64,000 bases of DNA from Metallyticus violacea (lineage: Eukaryota; Arthropoda; Insecta; Mantodea; Metallyticidae), in NCBI GenBank assembly GCA_030762175.1, contig JAUJEO010000019.1:130001-194000 (forward strand), given 5' to 3'. Shown here one piece after another: positions 1 through 9,660 of the stretch. Numbering within the stretch: position 1 is the stretch's first letter; every line of letters starts with the position of its first letter. Under the pieces are notes generated by a model. The model was not told the origin of the DNA, did not search any database, and saw only the letters and a list, made by a program, of their open reading frames with translations. The position numbers and the translations under genes are program-made.

Positions 1-1483
1 AAGTTAGGGAGGTCTGGAACGGGGTCCAGCCAACCTCGTGAGGACATTTGGGAGAGGTGGCGTTCTTCGATCTAGAGAACTGCGTGATAGGCGACATCAC
101 ATACCCCTTTGCATTACTGCCCTCAATCAATAAAAGTCTTAAGACGGAGTTAGAAGAAGCAGAGGTCGTTGCGGTAGCCAAGACACCACGGATTGTGGCA
201 CTAATGAGAAAAAGAAGGAAGTGTCGATATCATGAATAACTATTTTCATACTGTTTCCTTCATTATGCCAAACCTATTATTCGGAAGATTGTGAGAGCAT
301 AAACATGTAATTCATTGTTTTTACTGTCATAATGGGGGTTGTCGCCTCTTAAGGTCATCTCTTTATTTCAGTTTTGGCCTGTGCATTAGCGTGAATATGG
401 AAAACTAATTTTATTAGTTGAAGCATGATATTAAATCTTCAGATTATATCTTTCCGTTTCATCCCCCGTGTACAAAAACTGTTTAGGTAATTTAGCTCTT
501 TAGAGGATATGAAATCATTGTTTCATATTTTTTCTTGAGTTACATAATTTTATACTGAAAATAACTTTTTAGTAATTTATATATCATAACAGGTAGCATT
601 TTATTTCTCACAAGAAGGTTTGTCTCTTCACTAATCTGTTATAATTTCCCCTGAAAGGTACGTTAGTTATTTTGTTTGGTATATGTAAAGTACTAAATGT
701 CTAGATTTTCGATTAAAAATTACTTCGGCATGTTAATAGAACGAACAAAATATGAGTAATAATGACACCTAATCTTTCTGTACCTCAACAGCATTACAAC
801 TACTCATAATATTTTAGTAGAAATTCATGTACACAAGTAAAAGAAAACTATAATAAAATTAGGAAAGATAGTTAACTTTTAGTTTTATCAACCATTTTAA
901 ATTATAATGTAGATCTATTTTAATATTTCAGCTCCTATATTGCTTATTTTAATACCTAGGTCTTAAATAACTGCATTAAATACAGGAAGCTGAATTTGAG
1001 AATTTATTTACGCATTCTTTTTACAAATGCTGAAGACTGCTGAAAAGATTTTAAGACATAGTACAGTGTAATACACTATATAAAGTAACAATAATAAAAA
1101 AGTTTAAAACTTTTGTATCATTAAGCCATTTTTAACCATTATTTGTTCTACATATAAATAACATGTGTAGAACCTGCAAAGATAAGCGGTTTCTGCCTTT
1201 TAAATATTTTTATAAAGTGTTCCTTGTATTTAATTTTGCCATCCCTTATCATCTTAATATAAAAGTAAAATTTTACTATCGAGACATTTCGTTTTTTCAA
1301 AGGTTCATCGTTTGCTTTCGATTTTCTGCTTGTTGCGCTCTTCTCATTTGCTCGGCCATTTTAAATAAATTAACTCTAAAGCTTATGTCATAAGGTTTTA
1401 AGTCTCATCTAATGAGTAAAATATCTGCAATGGGATGTGGTTCGAGTGCCTCCCGTGACTGGAAAGTTTCCTCTCTGATTTTG
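1..1483. other. AT-rich intergenic DNA, no gene recognised
   Basis: The first 60 bases are G-rich and then the sequence becomes strongly AT-rich. The longest open stretches (48-239 and 1163-1393) are short, lack a recognisable domain, and the first has no ATG. The G-rich opening shares the string GGGGTCCAGC, or close to it, with the start of the LINE-like segment near 9085, so it may be the edge of a repeat cut by the window boundary. I see nothing else. Confidence 0.5.
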
Positions 1484-1489
1484 ATTAGT

Positions 1490-1764
1490 TTTAACGTCCG
1501 TTATTACTACTGAGGTACAACTGGCGGTGGACACTGATGATGCATGAAATATAAACATAAATTGGGAAAGTATTTTTTAAGGAAGGAAGCCTTCGAGGTC
1601 TAAGTTTAGGGTACCTCCCCCGCATTTGCCATTTATGAGGATTGAGGAAAACTTGAAGAAGAAGGGAAAAATCAGGGACCAACGGTCCTGATGGGATTCG
1701 AACCCCAGACCTCCCGATCACGAGTCCGTGCCTTAACGATCTCGGCCATCCGTGGCGGTCTCTC
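1490..1764 (-). mobile_element. tRNA-derived SINE, family B (near full length)
   Basis: Read on the minus strand, the element starts with a tRNA-like head carrying an A-box-like TGGCCGAGATCG and a B-box GGTTCGAATCC, followed by a linker and a tail ending in a block with CAGTAGTAATAACGG. The A-box spacing resembles a long-variable-arm (Ser/Leu-type) tRNA, but an acceptor stem does not close, so it is a SINE and not a tRNA gene. The same body recurs at 40198-40499, 15529-15791 and, without its head, at 22139-22620. No clean target-site duplication was found for this copy. Confidence 0.8.
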
Positions 1765-1924
1765 TTGACTCCATGTTCTGTCTCTGAAAAGTACTATTTT
1801 TATATTAATTCTTTGTGCGAAATAGTGAAATGTAAAAATAAAAGGGAGAAAATTGGGGAAAGTTGCTCTACTAGAGTACGCAGAATTCGTCCATATATTA
1901 GATATATTATGTGTGTGTTTAAAA

Positions 1925-2113
1925 ATTAACTATAATTAGAAAAGCAGAAAAGGATAAAACACTAAGTAAAAGTCAAGAGTTGTAATCGCTATATTTCGAA
2001 CTACTTGAGCTCTCCTGTGGCAAGAAGAACTCAAGTAGTTTGAAATATGGCGATTACAACTCTGACTTTTTCTTATTGTTTTATCCTTTTCTGCTTTTCT
2101 AATTATTGTTAAT
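1925..2113. repeat. Long foldback (88-nt inverted repeat, 14-nt loop)
   Basis: The left arm (1925-2012) and right arm (2027-2113) are reverse complements with about seven mismatches and a one-base indel, separated by a 14-nt spacer. The arms contain matching blocks such as GAGTTGTAATCGC on the left and its complement on the right. Transcribed RNA would form one long hairpin from either strand. It could be a foldback MITE, or a hairpin precursor of small RNAs; terminal motifs and target duplication are not clear enough to assign a transposon superfamily. It contains no believable coding sequence. Confidence 0.9.
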
Positions 2114-3370
2114 TTAGTTACATTCTTTTTCATTTATATATAAGTAATTAAGGATAACTGTGCACTCTTTCGGATTTGTCCGAATTTAACAGAGTTCGTT
2201 GTATGAAAACATGTAAGTAACAAACAGCTTTTTAGATGATTAATTTTACAGCTGAAATGCTTGCTTCTGACAAAACTTGGCGAACATTGAAAATCTTCTG
2301 ATCGCAATTATATTACAAGTAGGGTAGCGGTAATACATTCAGGAGTTGATACAGATCATAACTGACAAGGCGGTTGTTTCCTCCGGGCATCATCACATGT
2401 CACGTGGTGATCGGCTGCATCCTTAATAAGTTCTGAAAATGGCAAAGCATTAATAAGAACGTTCATCCCACACTTGAGTGAAATAGCTCATTCATCATGT
2501 CGAATATACACAGCGCTATTGAGGAAAACTATTTCCAACAGAATTATACCTACAGCTCCCGGATCTATCTCTCTTTCTCTGTTGAATTCGTTGTTAACCA
2601 GGCGTATAAAGCAAAGCATACGGGGAAATGAAGATGCTTAAGCTGAAGATAAATGTCAAATCATACTTATCAATGTATATGCTTATTATCTATTGTAACT
2701 AAGAAAATGGAATTCGTTATTTATGCTCGTAAATTTATTAAATTAGAGATAGGCAGATAATATCTCGTAGATTGTATTTCACCGACGAAAATTCTCTTGT
2801 CTTATATTGAAATTGATGCAGTGACTCCATACCTCAATTAGAGTTGTTCTAGCACATCAGGTTTTTCAAGATAGGAAAAAGCCAAAAGATGTTCTTTCTA
2901 TTACGATTGGTATAAAGCTGTGGTTTGCACCACAGATTTCATAGCATTGTCCATAGAAAACTCCTGGGGCTGTAATCAATCATCTAAACCTTTAAATTCA
3001 GAAATTATGTTACATTTGGAACTATTAGTTTTTAGCTTTTCTCGTGTTTTACGTTCATTTAAATTAAATAGGTAAAAGCAGAATTATTCACTATCGTTAA
3101 GTAGTAAATACTATAAAACCTTAAAAGTACTGAAGATCTTTACTGTTCCATTTATGTTAGCATGGCTAGCATATTATGCATATTATGTGCTAGCTACAAA
3201 TATAACACAAATTTTCTGGATGGTGCATGATGTTCATTATATTCGGAAAATGACATCCATGAAAGCAATAACCCTGTATGAACTTCGTCATATATGACGG
3301 TAATTCAGAAATAAGTTACCTTGATTATTCCGGGGAATGAAAATTTTTACAGGTAATTCAACGTATACCA
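2114..3370. other. Featureless AT-rich DNA
   Basis: No open frame of note, no recognisable domain fragment and no member of the repeat families seen elsewhere in the window. The only local oddity is a short repetition of ATTATGCATATTATG type near 3172-3190. Confidence 0.5.
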
Positions 3371-3374
3371 CACT

Positions 3375-3690
3375 ATTTTTCGATATAATCTGTCTCTGTA
3401 AACACCTGTATGGGCATTTCTCCGATTTTTTGGATTCTCTGCTCCAGACTATCGGGCGATGAAATGAGCACTATCTATACCCAACTCTGAGTCACTCTGC
3501 GATTGCTGAGAACCATCAACCTGGTATCTTTCTTGATGGTCAGCATCGGTCACTTCTAGGCAGCCTTGTCCAAAATGTTGACACCGTTTCAATATAGGTG
3601 AAGAAGATATTGCATTTAGCCCATACAGAGTCGAAATTTCACGACGAATCTTCATGCAATCGCGACGTTTTGCCCTCAAAAATCATACTG
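3375..3690 (-). pseudogene. Internally deleted mariner-type transposase relic
   Basis: On the minus strand, 3679-3449 reads as the first helix-turn-helix of a mariner/SETMAR-type transposase: residues include IRREISTLYG, then ISSSPILKRCQHFGQG and VTDADHQERY, matching the family pattern of an LYG turn, a K/R-W-C-x-x-F recognition helix and a D-x-x-R-x-GRP linker. Shortly after it, 3437-3375 reads IQKIGEMPIQVFTETDYIEK and then a stop, which looks like the usual DYxEK carboxy end. The whole catalytic core is therefore missing. It is a dead fragment; family assignment rests on pattern recognition only. Confidence 0.55.
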
Positions 3691-4397
3691 TCCCTCTACT
3701 TCAATCTTGGAGTACATTTCCTTTGTATAAGCTGGCGATCAGAAGAAGGCGAGTGCGGGCTTGAACTGTTATCTGCACACAAGGAGTGTTATGTGGGATA
3801 CCCATGTAGCCACATGTTAAGCGACCAGACTCGTATCTTGCATGTCCACCAGACTTCTAACTATGAATATCCGACAACACTGTTAATGTTGACGTTGTAC
3901 ATTCCTCTCGCTTGCCTTCTTCTTATCGCGAGACTATACTCGTGCTAAGATGGTACTCTTATCGCTGCTTCAACGGGAAGATCTGATCTGAACATGAACT
4001 CAATTCTGCGCAAGCTCCACTCTTTTTTGCAGTGTTGCCACCCTCTTAATATCTTACCAAATGTCAATATTTTATCTTGTTACGTTACAGCTTAAAATGT
4101 TTCATTTAATTTTTTCCTACCTAACCGTGCTATAAGTAATAAAACTGTTTATTAATCACTATATGTGTGGTGTATTGATAGCGCATATGCCAGAGAAACC
4201 AACTTTAGGCGGGAACAATATAATAAAAATATGGAGTGCCTTAACAATGTACTTTTTAATCACTAAGAATGTAAATTGTTTTTGTACTAGGCAGGCATTG
4301 CTCATTAATAACTAGGGCCTGAATTTTTATGTAATTACATATTCTATTCTTTTATATGTACGTACACTAAACAGAAAATGTTAACAATTAAAATAAG
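3691..4397. other. No gene recognised
   Basis: A 116-codon open stretch (3598-3948, plus) lies here but overlaps the mariner relic antisense and shows only a random-looking hydrophobic end. The remainder is AT-rich and unremarkable. Confidence 0.4.

Positions 4398-4442
<45 letters not shown>
4398..4442. repeat. (ATT)n microsatellite
   Basis: About fifteen uninterrupted ATT units. In this window such trinucleotide runs often mark the tail of a retroposon (for example 30539-30603), but no element body was recognised on either side here. Confidence 0.95.
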
Positions 4443-4599
4443 GTGTTGTAACTTCCATTTTACATATTTCGGGTACATCACATATTTCGTACAATATAAA
4501 AATAAATATTTTCCCACTGTTATGCTCACTATTGCTTTCTTATATAGGTATATTTTCATTTTCTTTCTCTCCTTAATTTTTTTATTTTTCTCCCTTTAA

Positions 4600-5625
4600 T
4601 GGAGAAATAATGTGAAGGTTGTTAATGTTGCACAGCTGTGACGGGACTTTCTGAATTAGAGTTTACAAAGTCTTTGATTGTTAGGCTTTTGCTATGTATT
4701 TTTGTTATATTCTTTGAATCTTACCGTTTTAATCGCACTTCTCTTGCCAATATCTTTCTGCGTTCTTCCTCAAGAAAGTGCGGGGATTATAGCTGATATA
4801 GTCAATACTCTTTCTCAAAGTATCTGGCAATATAATGATCGTGCCTTGCAGTTAAAGAAATTGTCTGTACTTCGTTATTTTGGGGGTTGGGATCGGTCAC
4901 TTCCTCTTTTTTTTTTTTCCCCTCCCTTTATTGATATATCTCAGTTTGTTTTAGCAATGGCAAGACCGTACACGTCTTCAGAAACAATTGCTTTGTTTAG
5001 ATTCTTATTACAGGTACATAAAAATCAGAAAAGTGATTCTGTAATAGCAGGAATAGCATCTTCACTAGCTAAAGATGGACATGAGTAGCGATGAATGGGG
5101 GGGGGCTAATGACTCGGTAAAATTGTAGTAAAAGTTTAGTATGCCAAGTATTTATGTGGTTCAATAACATAGCAACTGCATACAGATCCACTATAAAAAA
5201 ATAAGCTACAATTAAGAAATAAAACGTGAAATAGGAAATTGTTGCACATGGATGGCAAGATCATGTGTTTCCATAATCCCATTGACTAATTTTTATGTGC
5301 TTTGATCTATGTGCTTATAAACTTAACAGCTGCTTGTGCAATATTATATGTGTACTGGGAACAGCATTTCGAATGTTCATAATATATTATGAAAATAGTG
5401 AAAATGATAATAGTGCATTAGTTAAAATATCAAATTATGGCTAATAATAAACGAAAATAACAATTCTAGAGCACTAAGAAATAATGGGAGCACTAAATGC
5501 ATTATGAGGTGTGATTGGCAAGTGAAATGATCTAATATCTTCCGAATAGAATTATTAAGAGTCCGGGTTTTTATGTCAGTGGTTAATTATTAATTGTAAA
5601 CTGTGCATTTATTTATCTGATATAA
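4600..5625. other. AT-rich DNA with a 136-codon open stretch of unknown meaning
   Basis: The stretch 4678-5088 on the plus strand is open for 136 codons from a TTG, with a hydrophobic leucine-rich beginning and a T-run encoding several Phe. I recognise no domain, and no clear splice-site pattern supports an exon. In AT-rich DNA of this length a chance open frame of this size is plausible. Confidence 0.35.
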
Positions 5626-5858
5626 TCACAATATCACAAGAAATATATTTATGAGGACTATTTCACGAATGAAATAAGAATTTAAATATAATTCCGTAAA
5701 CTTGGATGACAATATTGCAATAATTGTATATCTGTATGATAAATATTTAACCTTTTCAAGCCATCTAGCAACAGACGAATGTCGATGATCAGTAATGCCA
5801 ATAGAGAAGAATCAAATACGGCTTTGTGACTATTTTATGAATAGAATAAGAATAAAAG

Positions 5859-5886
5859 TAATATATATATATATATATATATATAT
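5859..5886. repeat. (AT)n microsatellite inside RepX copy 1
   Basis: Uninterrupted AT run immediately before the conserved TTTGAAATTCGCGCACGG block. The same slot holds a CA run in RepX copy 2 and only a short A/T stretch in copy 3. Confidence 0.95.
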
Positions 5887-6355
5887 TTGAAATTCGCGCA
5901 CGGATTAACAGTTATCTAAAATGTTATACTTATTATGAATACCTATTAATTCGGAAACCGTGAGAACCAAATAGACGAAAGACGACTATTACAATCGCTA
6001 ACGTTCGATGTACTAATACCAACTGAGAAAAACAAAACAGAAATAACAGCTTACCATTCTGAACAACGTGTTTATTAAGATTTATGGTTGCTTAGGCAGA
6101 TATTGTCATATAATTTACAAAATGATTTCAGACTGTTTGGCTGAATGCGCAAAAACAATTGGTTGAGCGAATACGCATTAAGTTAGTTAAATTTATAATT
6201 ACTGGAAACGCAGAAAAGCGGTCAATGATGCGTGCTCAGGAATTGTATAGTGGAGGCATAGAGTTGGCTACACTGACCATAAGACAAATGCACGTCGCGT
6301 AATAAAACGGATTTGATAATTTTTTTTGATTATTTCACTACTATATCCGGCTTTG

Positions 6356-6412
6356 ATTGGTCAAATTTTAGACTTTTGTTTCGATTCATTGGTCGGTTTT
6401 AAGATGACGTCA
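6356..6412 (-). promoter_or_regulatory. Promoter-like cluster: CRE plus two CCAAT boxes
   Basis: On the minus strand this segment reads a perfect CRE palindrome (TGACGTCA, 6405-6412) followed by two CCAAT boxes (ATTGG on plus at 6388-6392 and 6356-6360). The same order is kept in RepX copy 3 at 41051-41107. These are known transcription-factor sites in animal promoters; activity here is inference only, since short motifs occur by chance. Confidence 0.25.
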
Positions 6413-6425
6413 CATAAGTGAAATA

Positions 6426-6984
6426 ATCATATTAAATATTTAATTACACATTTTCCATATTTTACACATTTCTCAATTTGATGTTACAGAAAAATCCAAG
6501 CTCTATACATATAGAAGTTTAAAATAAAGATATTGAAAACAATTATAATTGTAAAGTAGCTACATGATGGAAAAAGTTGACTGCAGATCTATGATTAGCG
6601 CACTCAGTTAAGGTAAATTACAAAATCTCTGTAGAACAGCGTAATCAAAAGGAGGTTAATTTTCTTGCTAGCACTGTACAAGACTTCTGTTTATGCGACA
6701 CGTTAGAACGCCAGCTAATCAGCTTTCAATCTCGCGTGGTTTTTATCACTCAAACACTTTGAAAAGCCTTCTCTGAGCATAAACATTATTAAAGTCATGT
6801 GGAGCCCTTTCAAACTCCGTATCTAAATATAATAAATGTTCAGTTTTAAAGGTTTCATGTGAAAAATGTTGTGAATATTTATTTACTAAGTGAGAAAAAA
6901 ACTTTCAGACCTGGTTCATTTTTTGTGGAGGCAGAAAAAAGAATATCAATGTCGTATTAAATTTATAAAATACATTTACCTTTA
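6426..6984. other. No gene recognised
   Basis: Plain AT-rich DNA between RepX copy 1 and a mariner relic. No domain fragment or shared repeat was seen. Confidence 0.45.
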
Positions 6985-7600
6985 TGGGTGTCTTTCAAAA
7001 AATGCTCAGGCGTTGTATCTGCAAAATGTTTCATTCGTATTTTTCTCACCTCATCATTAAGATTTTCCCAAAGAACTCTCTTCAGTTTAGAGAAAAAGTA
7101 GTAGTCACTGGGGTGCTAAATCTAGGCTTTTAGGGTAGGGTTTTTCTTGAACATATGGAATGGGGCTTTATCATTAAGCAGGGACATACTATAGTACTCT
7201 ACATTTACGGTTTTTTTTTTGTGTGTGTTTAAAGCCAATCATTACATTTCCGTAGCAGTTCCATAAGATTGTTGCCATGATCTTGGTAGACTGAGAGATT
7301 CTGAATATTTTCAGCGGTACTTTGCCGGTTTGTGCCCCTCCATGAATTTCTTTTTGGAAAGAAGATCATACTAAAGAATCTAATTTCATCTCTTGTCCAA
7401 TGGATTCCTTGAAAACGCCTAAAAACTTGCTGCAAAAGGTCACATGATGCCCTTTTTGAATTGCAGGAAAAAATTGGGACGCCGTCTTGCACTAACCTTC
7501 GCCATGTGACGTTCAAAAATGATATAACAGAAAGCCCCAACCTTGCTGTTATTGAGTAGTTCCTTTTCAAACAAGAGAGGCGTTTTCTTCAGTAATCACC
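6985..7600 (-). pseudogene. Decayed mariner-type transposase relic
   Basis: Minus-strand frames carry ordered fragments of a mariner transposase. Around 7570-7500 is an ARLGLS helix segment; around 7340-7240 a stretch like the family's EWRxKG...KIMxTIxWxCxGxxxIxF block (here with STKIMATILWNCYGNV); and around 7115-6985 LDLAP, DYYFFSKLKRVLWE and VRKIRMKHFADTTPEHF, corresponding to the SPDLAPxDYxLFxxLK region with the third catalytic Asp. Frames change repeatedly and stops interrupt, so it is dead. No terminal inverted repeats were found. Confidence 0.65.
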
Positions 7601-8083
7601 TCATCGAGCTGACGAATTCAATATTCTAAGGTCTATTCCTTCCCCATAAATATCACTCAATCATTGGTTGATAACACTTGACACTATGTTTTAACATAAC
7701 AGCAGCGTAAGCTGCAATGTGATGGTCAAGGGGATATTCTCAGCTAAAAGGCGCAATGCAAAGTTCAAACTGTACACTAATTTCACCTTAGGTATATATT
7801 GCAGGTATTTAATGTCCCGCTAAGAGACGATAAATGGAATGGATGAAATGATGCAGTTTATTTCGGAGTCCATAGCATCTAATATTACCTAATACAGTGA
7901 GAGCAGTTTAAAAGTTCCGATACTTAGTTCGGTCAGTCCACGGTTAGACACCACGTTTTAGACGGTGTTTTCTTGCGTAGACTTGCGGCGCTCAAACTCT
8001 TCACCACTTTAAAACTTAGGTACAGCATATTAAATAACAGAATTTGGTACTTTCCCTTCTTGCAGTATATAGTATATATACTG

Positions 8084-8132
<49 letters not shown>

Positions 8133-8560
8133 TATTTTTCAATGTCCCCTAAATATAAAAATCACAATTCATAAGGTCTGGTGAATGAGGAGAGTTTATC
8201 TCGAAGAAGCTCTTATTTCACAAAGTTTCTCTTCTGTGACCACATGGCGTCTCCTTTTTTTGGTCAGTCAAAGGACTTGTTGAAAAATGTTTGTACTAAC
8301 TTGCTAGGAAATTTACACCTAAATGCCTGTTTCGTTCTGTTCCTAAAATATGTCTTGAAGATGATTATACGACAGCGCAGTGAATATCTCACGATTACAC
8401 TACACTGCTGCACTTTTAATGAAATCTGACTCCCAAATGCTCAGACAGTAGTTCGATTCGGTCAAAATCCTGCTTGTAACTAACTGGAAAAGTGAATGTC
8501 GCTGCATGGGGAATCTTAGCGATTGGTAGGGGGTAAACCAGCTGATGATCGATCAAAGTT
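7601..8560. other. No gene; contains a compound microsatellite
   Basis: Outside the (TA)n(GA)n run at 8083-8132 nothing stands out. Open stretches at 7933-8142 and 8181-8429 are short and the first is largely microsatellite-encoded. Confidence 0.4.
8083..8132. repeat. Compound (TA)n(GA)n microsatellite
   Basis: An alternating TA run passes directly into a GA run with no interruption. It lies outside any element I could recognise. Confidence 0.95.
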
Positions 8561-8564
8561 GCGG

Positions 8565-8722
8565 GACTTTTAACCCGTTCTTACTGTATTTTTCAAGACA
8601 AGAGCAAACACTGGTAAAAGCCTTACTCAGACAACAAGTCCTAGCCGGGATCGAATCCGGTCCTGCCAGTTGACAAGTGAACGCTCTATCATCTGAGCCA
8701 CTGAAGTGGACAACCGCTCCCC
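8565..8722 (-). mobile_element. tRNA-like SINE head (separate family)
   Basis: On the minus strand there is a tRNA-like sequence with A-box-like TGGCTCAGATGATAGAGC and B-box GGATTCGATCCC, including a GCTC/GAGC D-stem and a CCGG/CCGG T-stem. The anticodon stem pairs poorly and there is no matching acceptor stem, so I read it as a SINE head, not a functional tRNA gene. The tail that follows (toward 8565) has no second copy in this window, so family limits are uncertain. Confidence 0.5.
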
Positions 8723-9059
8723 CCGCGGCATTTTAAAATTGACATGAATTTTTTGTCAGGCTGTAAAATTTAGAACCTACCTCATATGCATATATAATTC
8801 TTTATTATACAATTCCTATCTGTCGCTACCCCTGCATGTAAAATGTGCAATAATATCATCTGAAGCTGGTAAGCGATTTCTCCATTCATAAGGAAAAGTG
8901 ATACCGAATGGGAAGAAAGTTATAGCTTTCCTTTGAGTTTTCTAAAAACTCAAGAATTAGCGTAAAGGTTTATTATATAGTTAGTGTAGGCACAGTGTCA
9001 AGAACCATGGGATTTAGCTACTAAGTGCGGACCTAGATTCAGTGACGACATTTTTTTTT

Positions 9060-9660
9060 TCGAGAGGGAATTTTGGTTCTGGGGAGGGGTCCAGCGAATT
9101 GCGGAATTGAGGAGAAAATTCCTACAAGAAGACCATGGAGTGTAAAATCAGAGTAGTGAAGTGCTGGTTAAGAATTGTTCATGGGAATCACACTTTAATT
9201 AGGGCATCGTGCTGGCATGAACAATTATGGGTTGGGAGGGAACATTACATGGACATCCAAATTAAGCAAGGAACGGGAAACAATAGGATTGGGCTTCATT
9301 TGGATGGCCGGTTAGGGGAATAGAAAGAGCGGATGGAGGAGGGTTGGGAACCGCTTGAGGGACATGGATAGGTAGCAGTAAGTGCGCAATGCAGAGAGGT
9401 GTCTCAGACTAGGAGCATGGCTGATGATTAAAATCACTGACGAGTATTAGCGGAAAATTTGCTCCATCTCTGAGGAGGAGGGAATGATAGACACATATTC
9501 TGGGTGAATGTAAAGGTAGGAAAAAATGGAGGGAAAAGTATCTATCATACTCCTTTACGGAATAGAATAGAAGGAGATGGTTGTGCTGCGCTTTTCTGGC
9601 AAGCAAGGAACGAGAGGAGAGATTAGGTAAAATTCTAATGAAAGTGTGACAGCTCAGGTC
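9060..9660 (+). pseudogene. LINE reverse-transcriptase C-terminal relic
   Basis: The plus strand carries a broken reading frame resembling the C-terminal end of a non-LTR retrotransposon ORF2. Around 9130-9180 one reads KIRVVKCWLRIVHGN; around 9440-9520 YWRKICSISEEEGMIDT, then ECKGRKKWREKYL and later LGKILMKV, i.e. the degenerate Cys/His knuckle (C-x-x-C/S-E-E-x-T/D-H/Y-x6-C) with its following arginine-rich helix. Several stops and frame changes separate the pieces. The reverse-transcriptase core itself was not seen, so clade assignment is not attempted. Confidence 0.5.

Larger units (their letters stand above)
5630..6425 (+). repeat. RepX copy 1 (undescribed dispersed repeat)
   Basis: About 800 bp that recurs, diverged, at 20113-20822 in the same orientation and at 41030-41726 inverted. 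Shared landmarks in order: a 5' ATATCACA block, GGACTATTTCACGAATG, CATCTAGCAACAGACGAATG, a variable dinucleotide slot, TTGAAATTCGCGCACGGATT, GGCAGATATTGT, AAGTTAGTTAAATTTATAAT, GCGTGCTCAGGAA, CTACACTGACCA, and a 3' end with TGACGTCACATAAGTG. This copy has an (AT)n run in the slot and lacks the 5' inverted-repeat module of the other two. It has no coding capacity. Confidence 0.85.

Noticed and set aside
1690..1764. tRNA gene (minus strand)
   Set aside because: A- and B-boxes are present, but the acceptor stem does not pair and the same head recurs attached to a SINE body.
3598..3948. 116-codon plus-strand frame
   Set aside because: Partly antisense to a mariner relic and not recognisable.
4398..4442. 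Poly-Asn protein on the minus strand
   Set aside because: Produced by the ATT microsatellite.
4678..5088. 136-codon open frame, plus strand
   Set aside because: It starts at TTG, has no known domain, and includes a T-run encoding Phe; chance open frames of this size are expected in 64 kb of AT-rich DNA.
8640..8722. tRNA gene (minus strand)
   Set aside because: D- and T-arms look right, but anticodon and acceptor stems fail; read as a SINE head.
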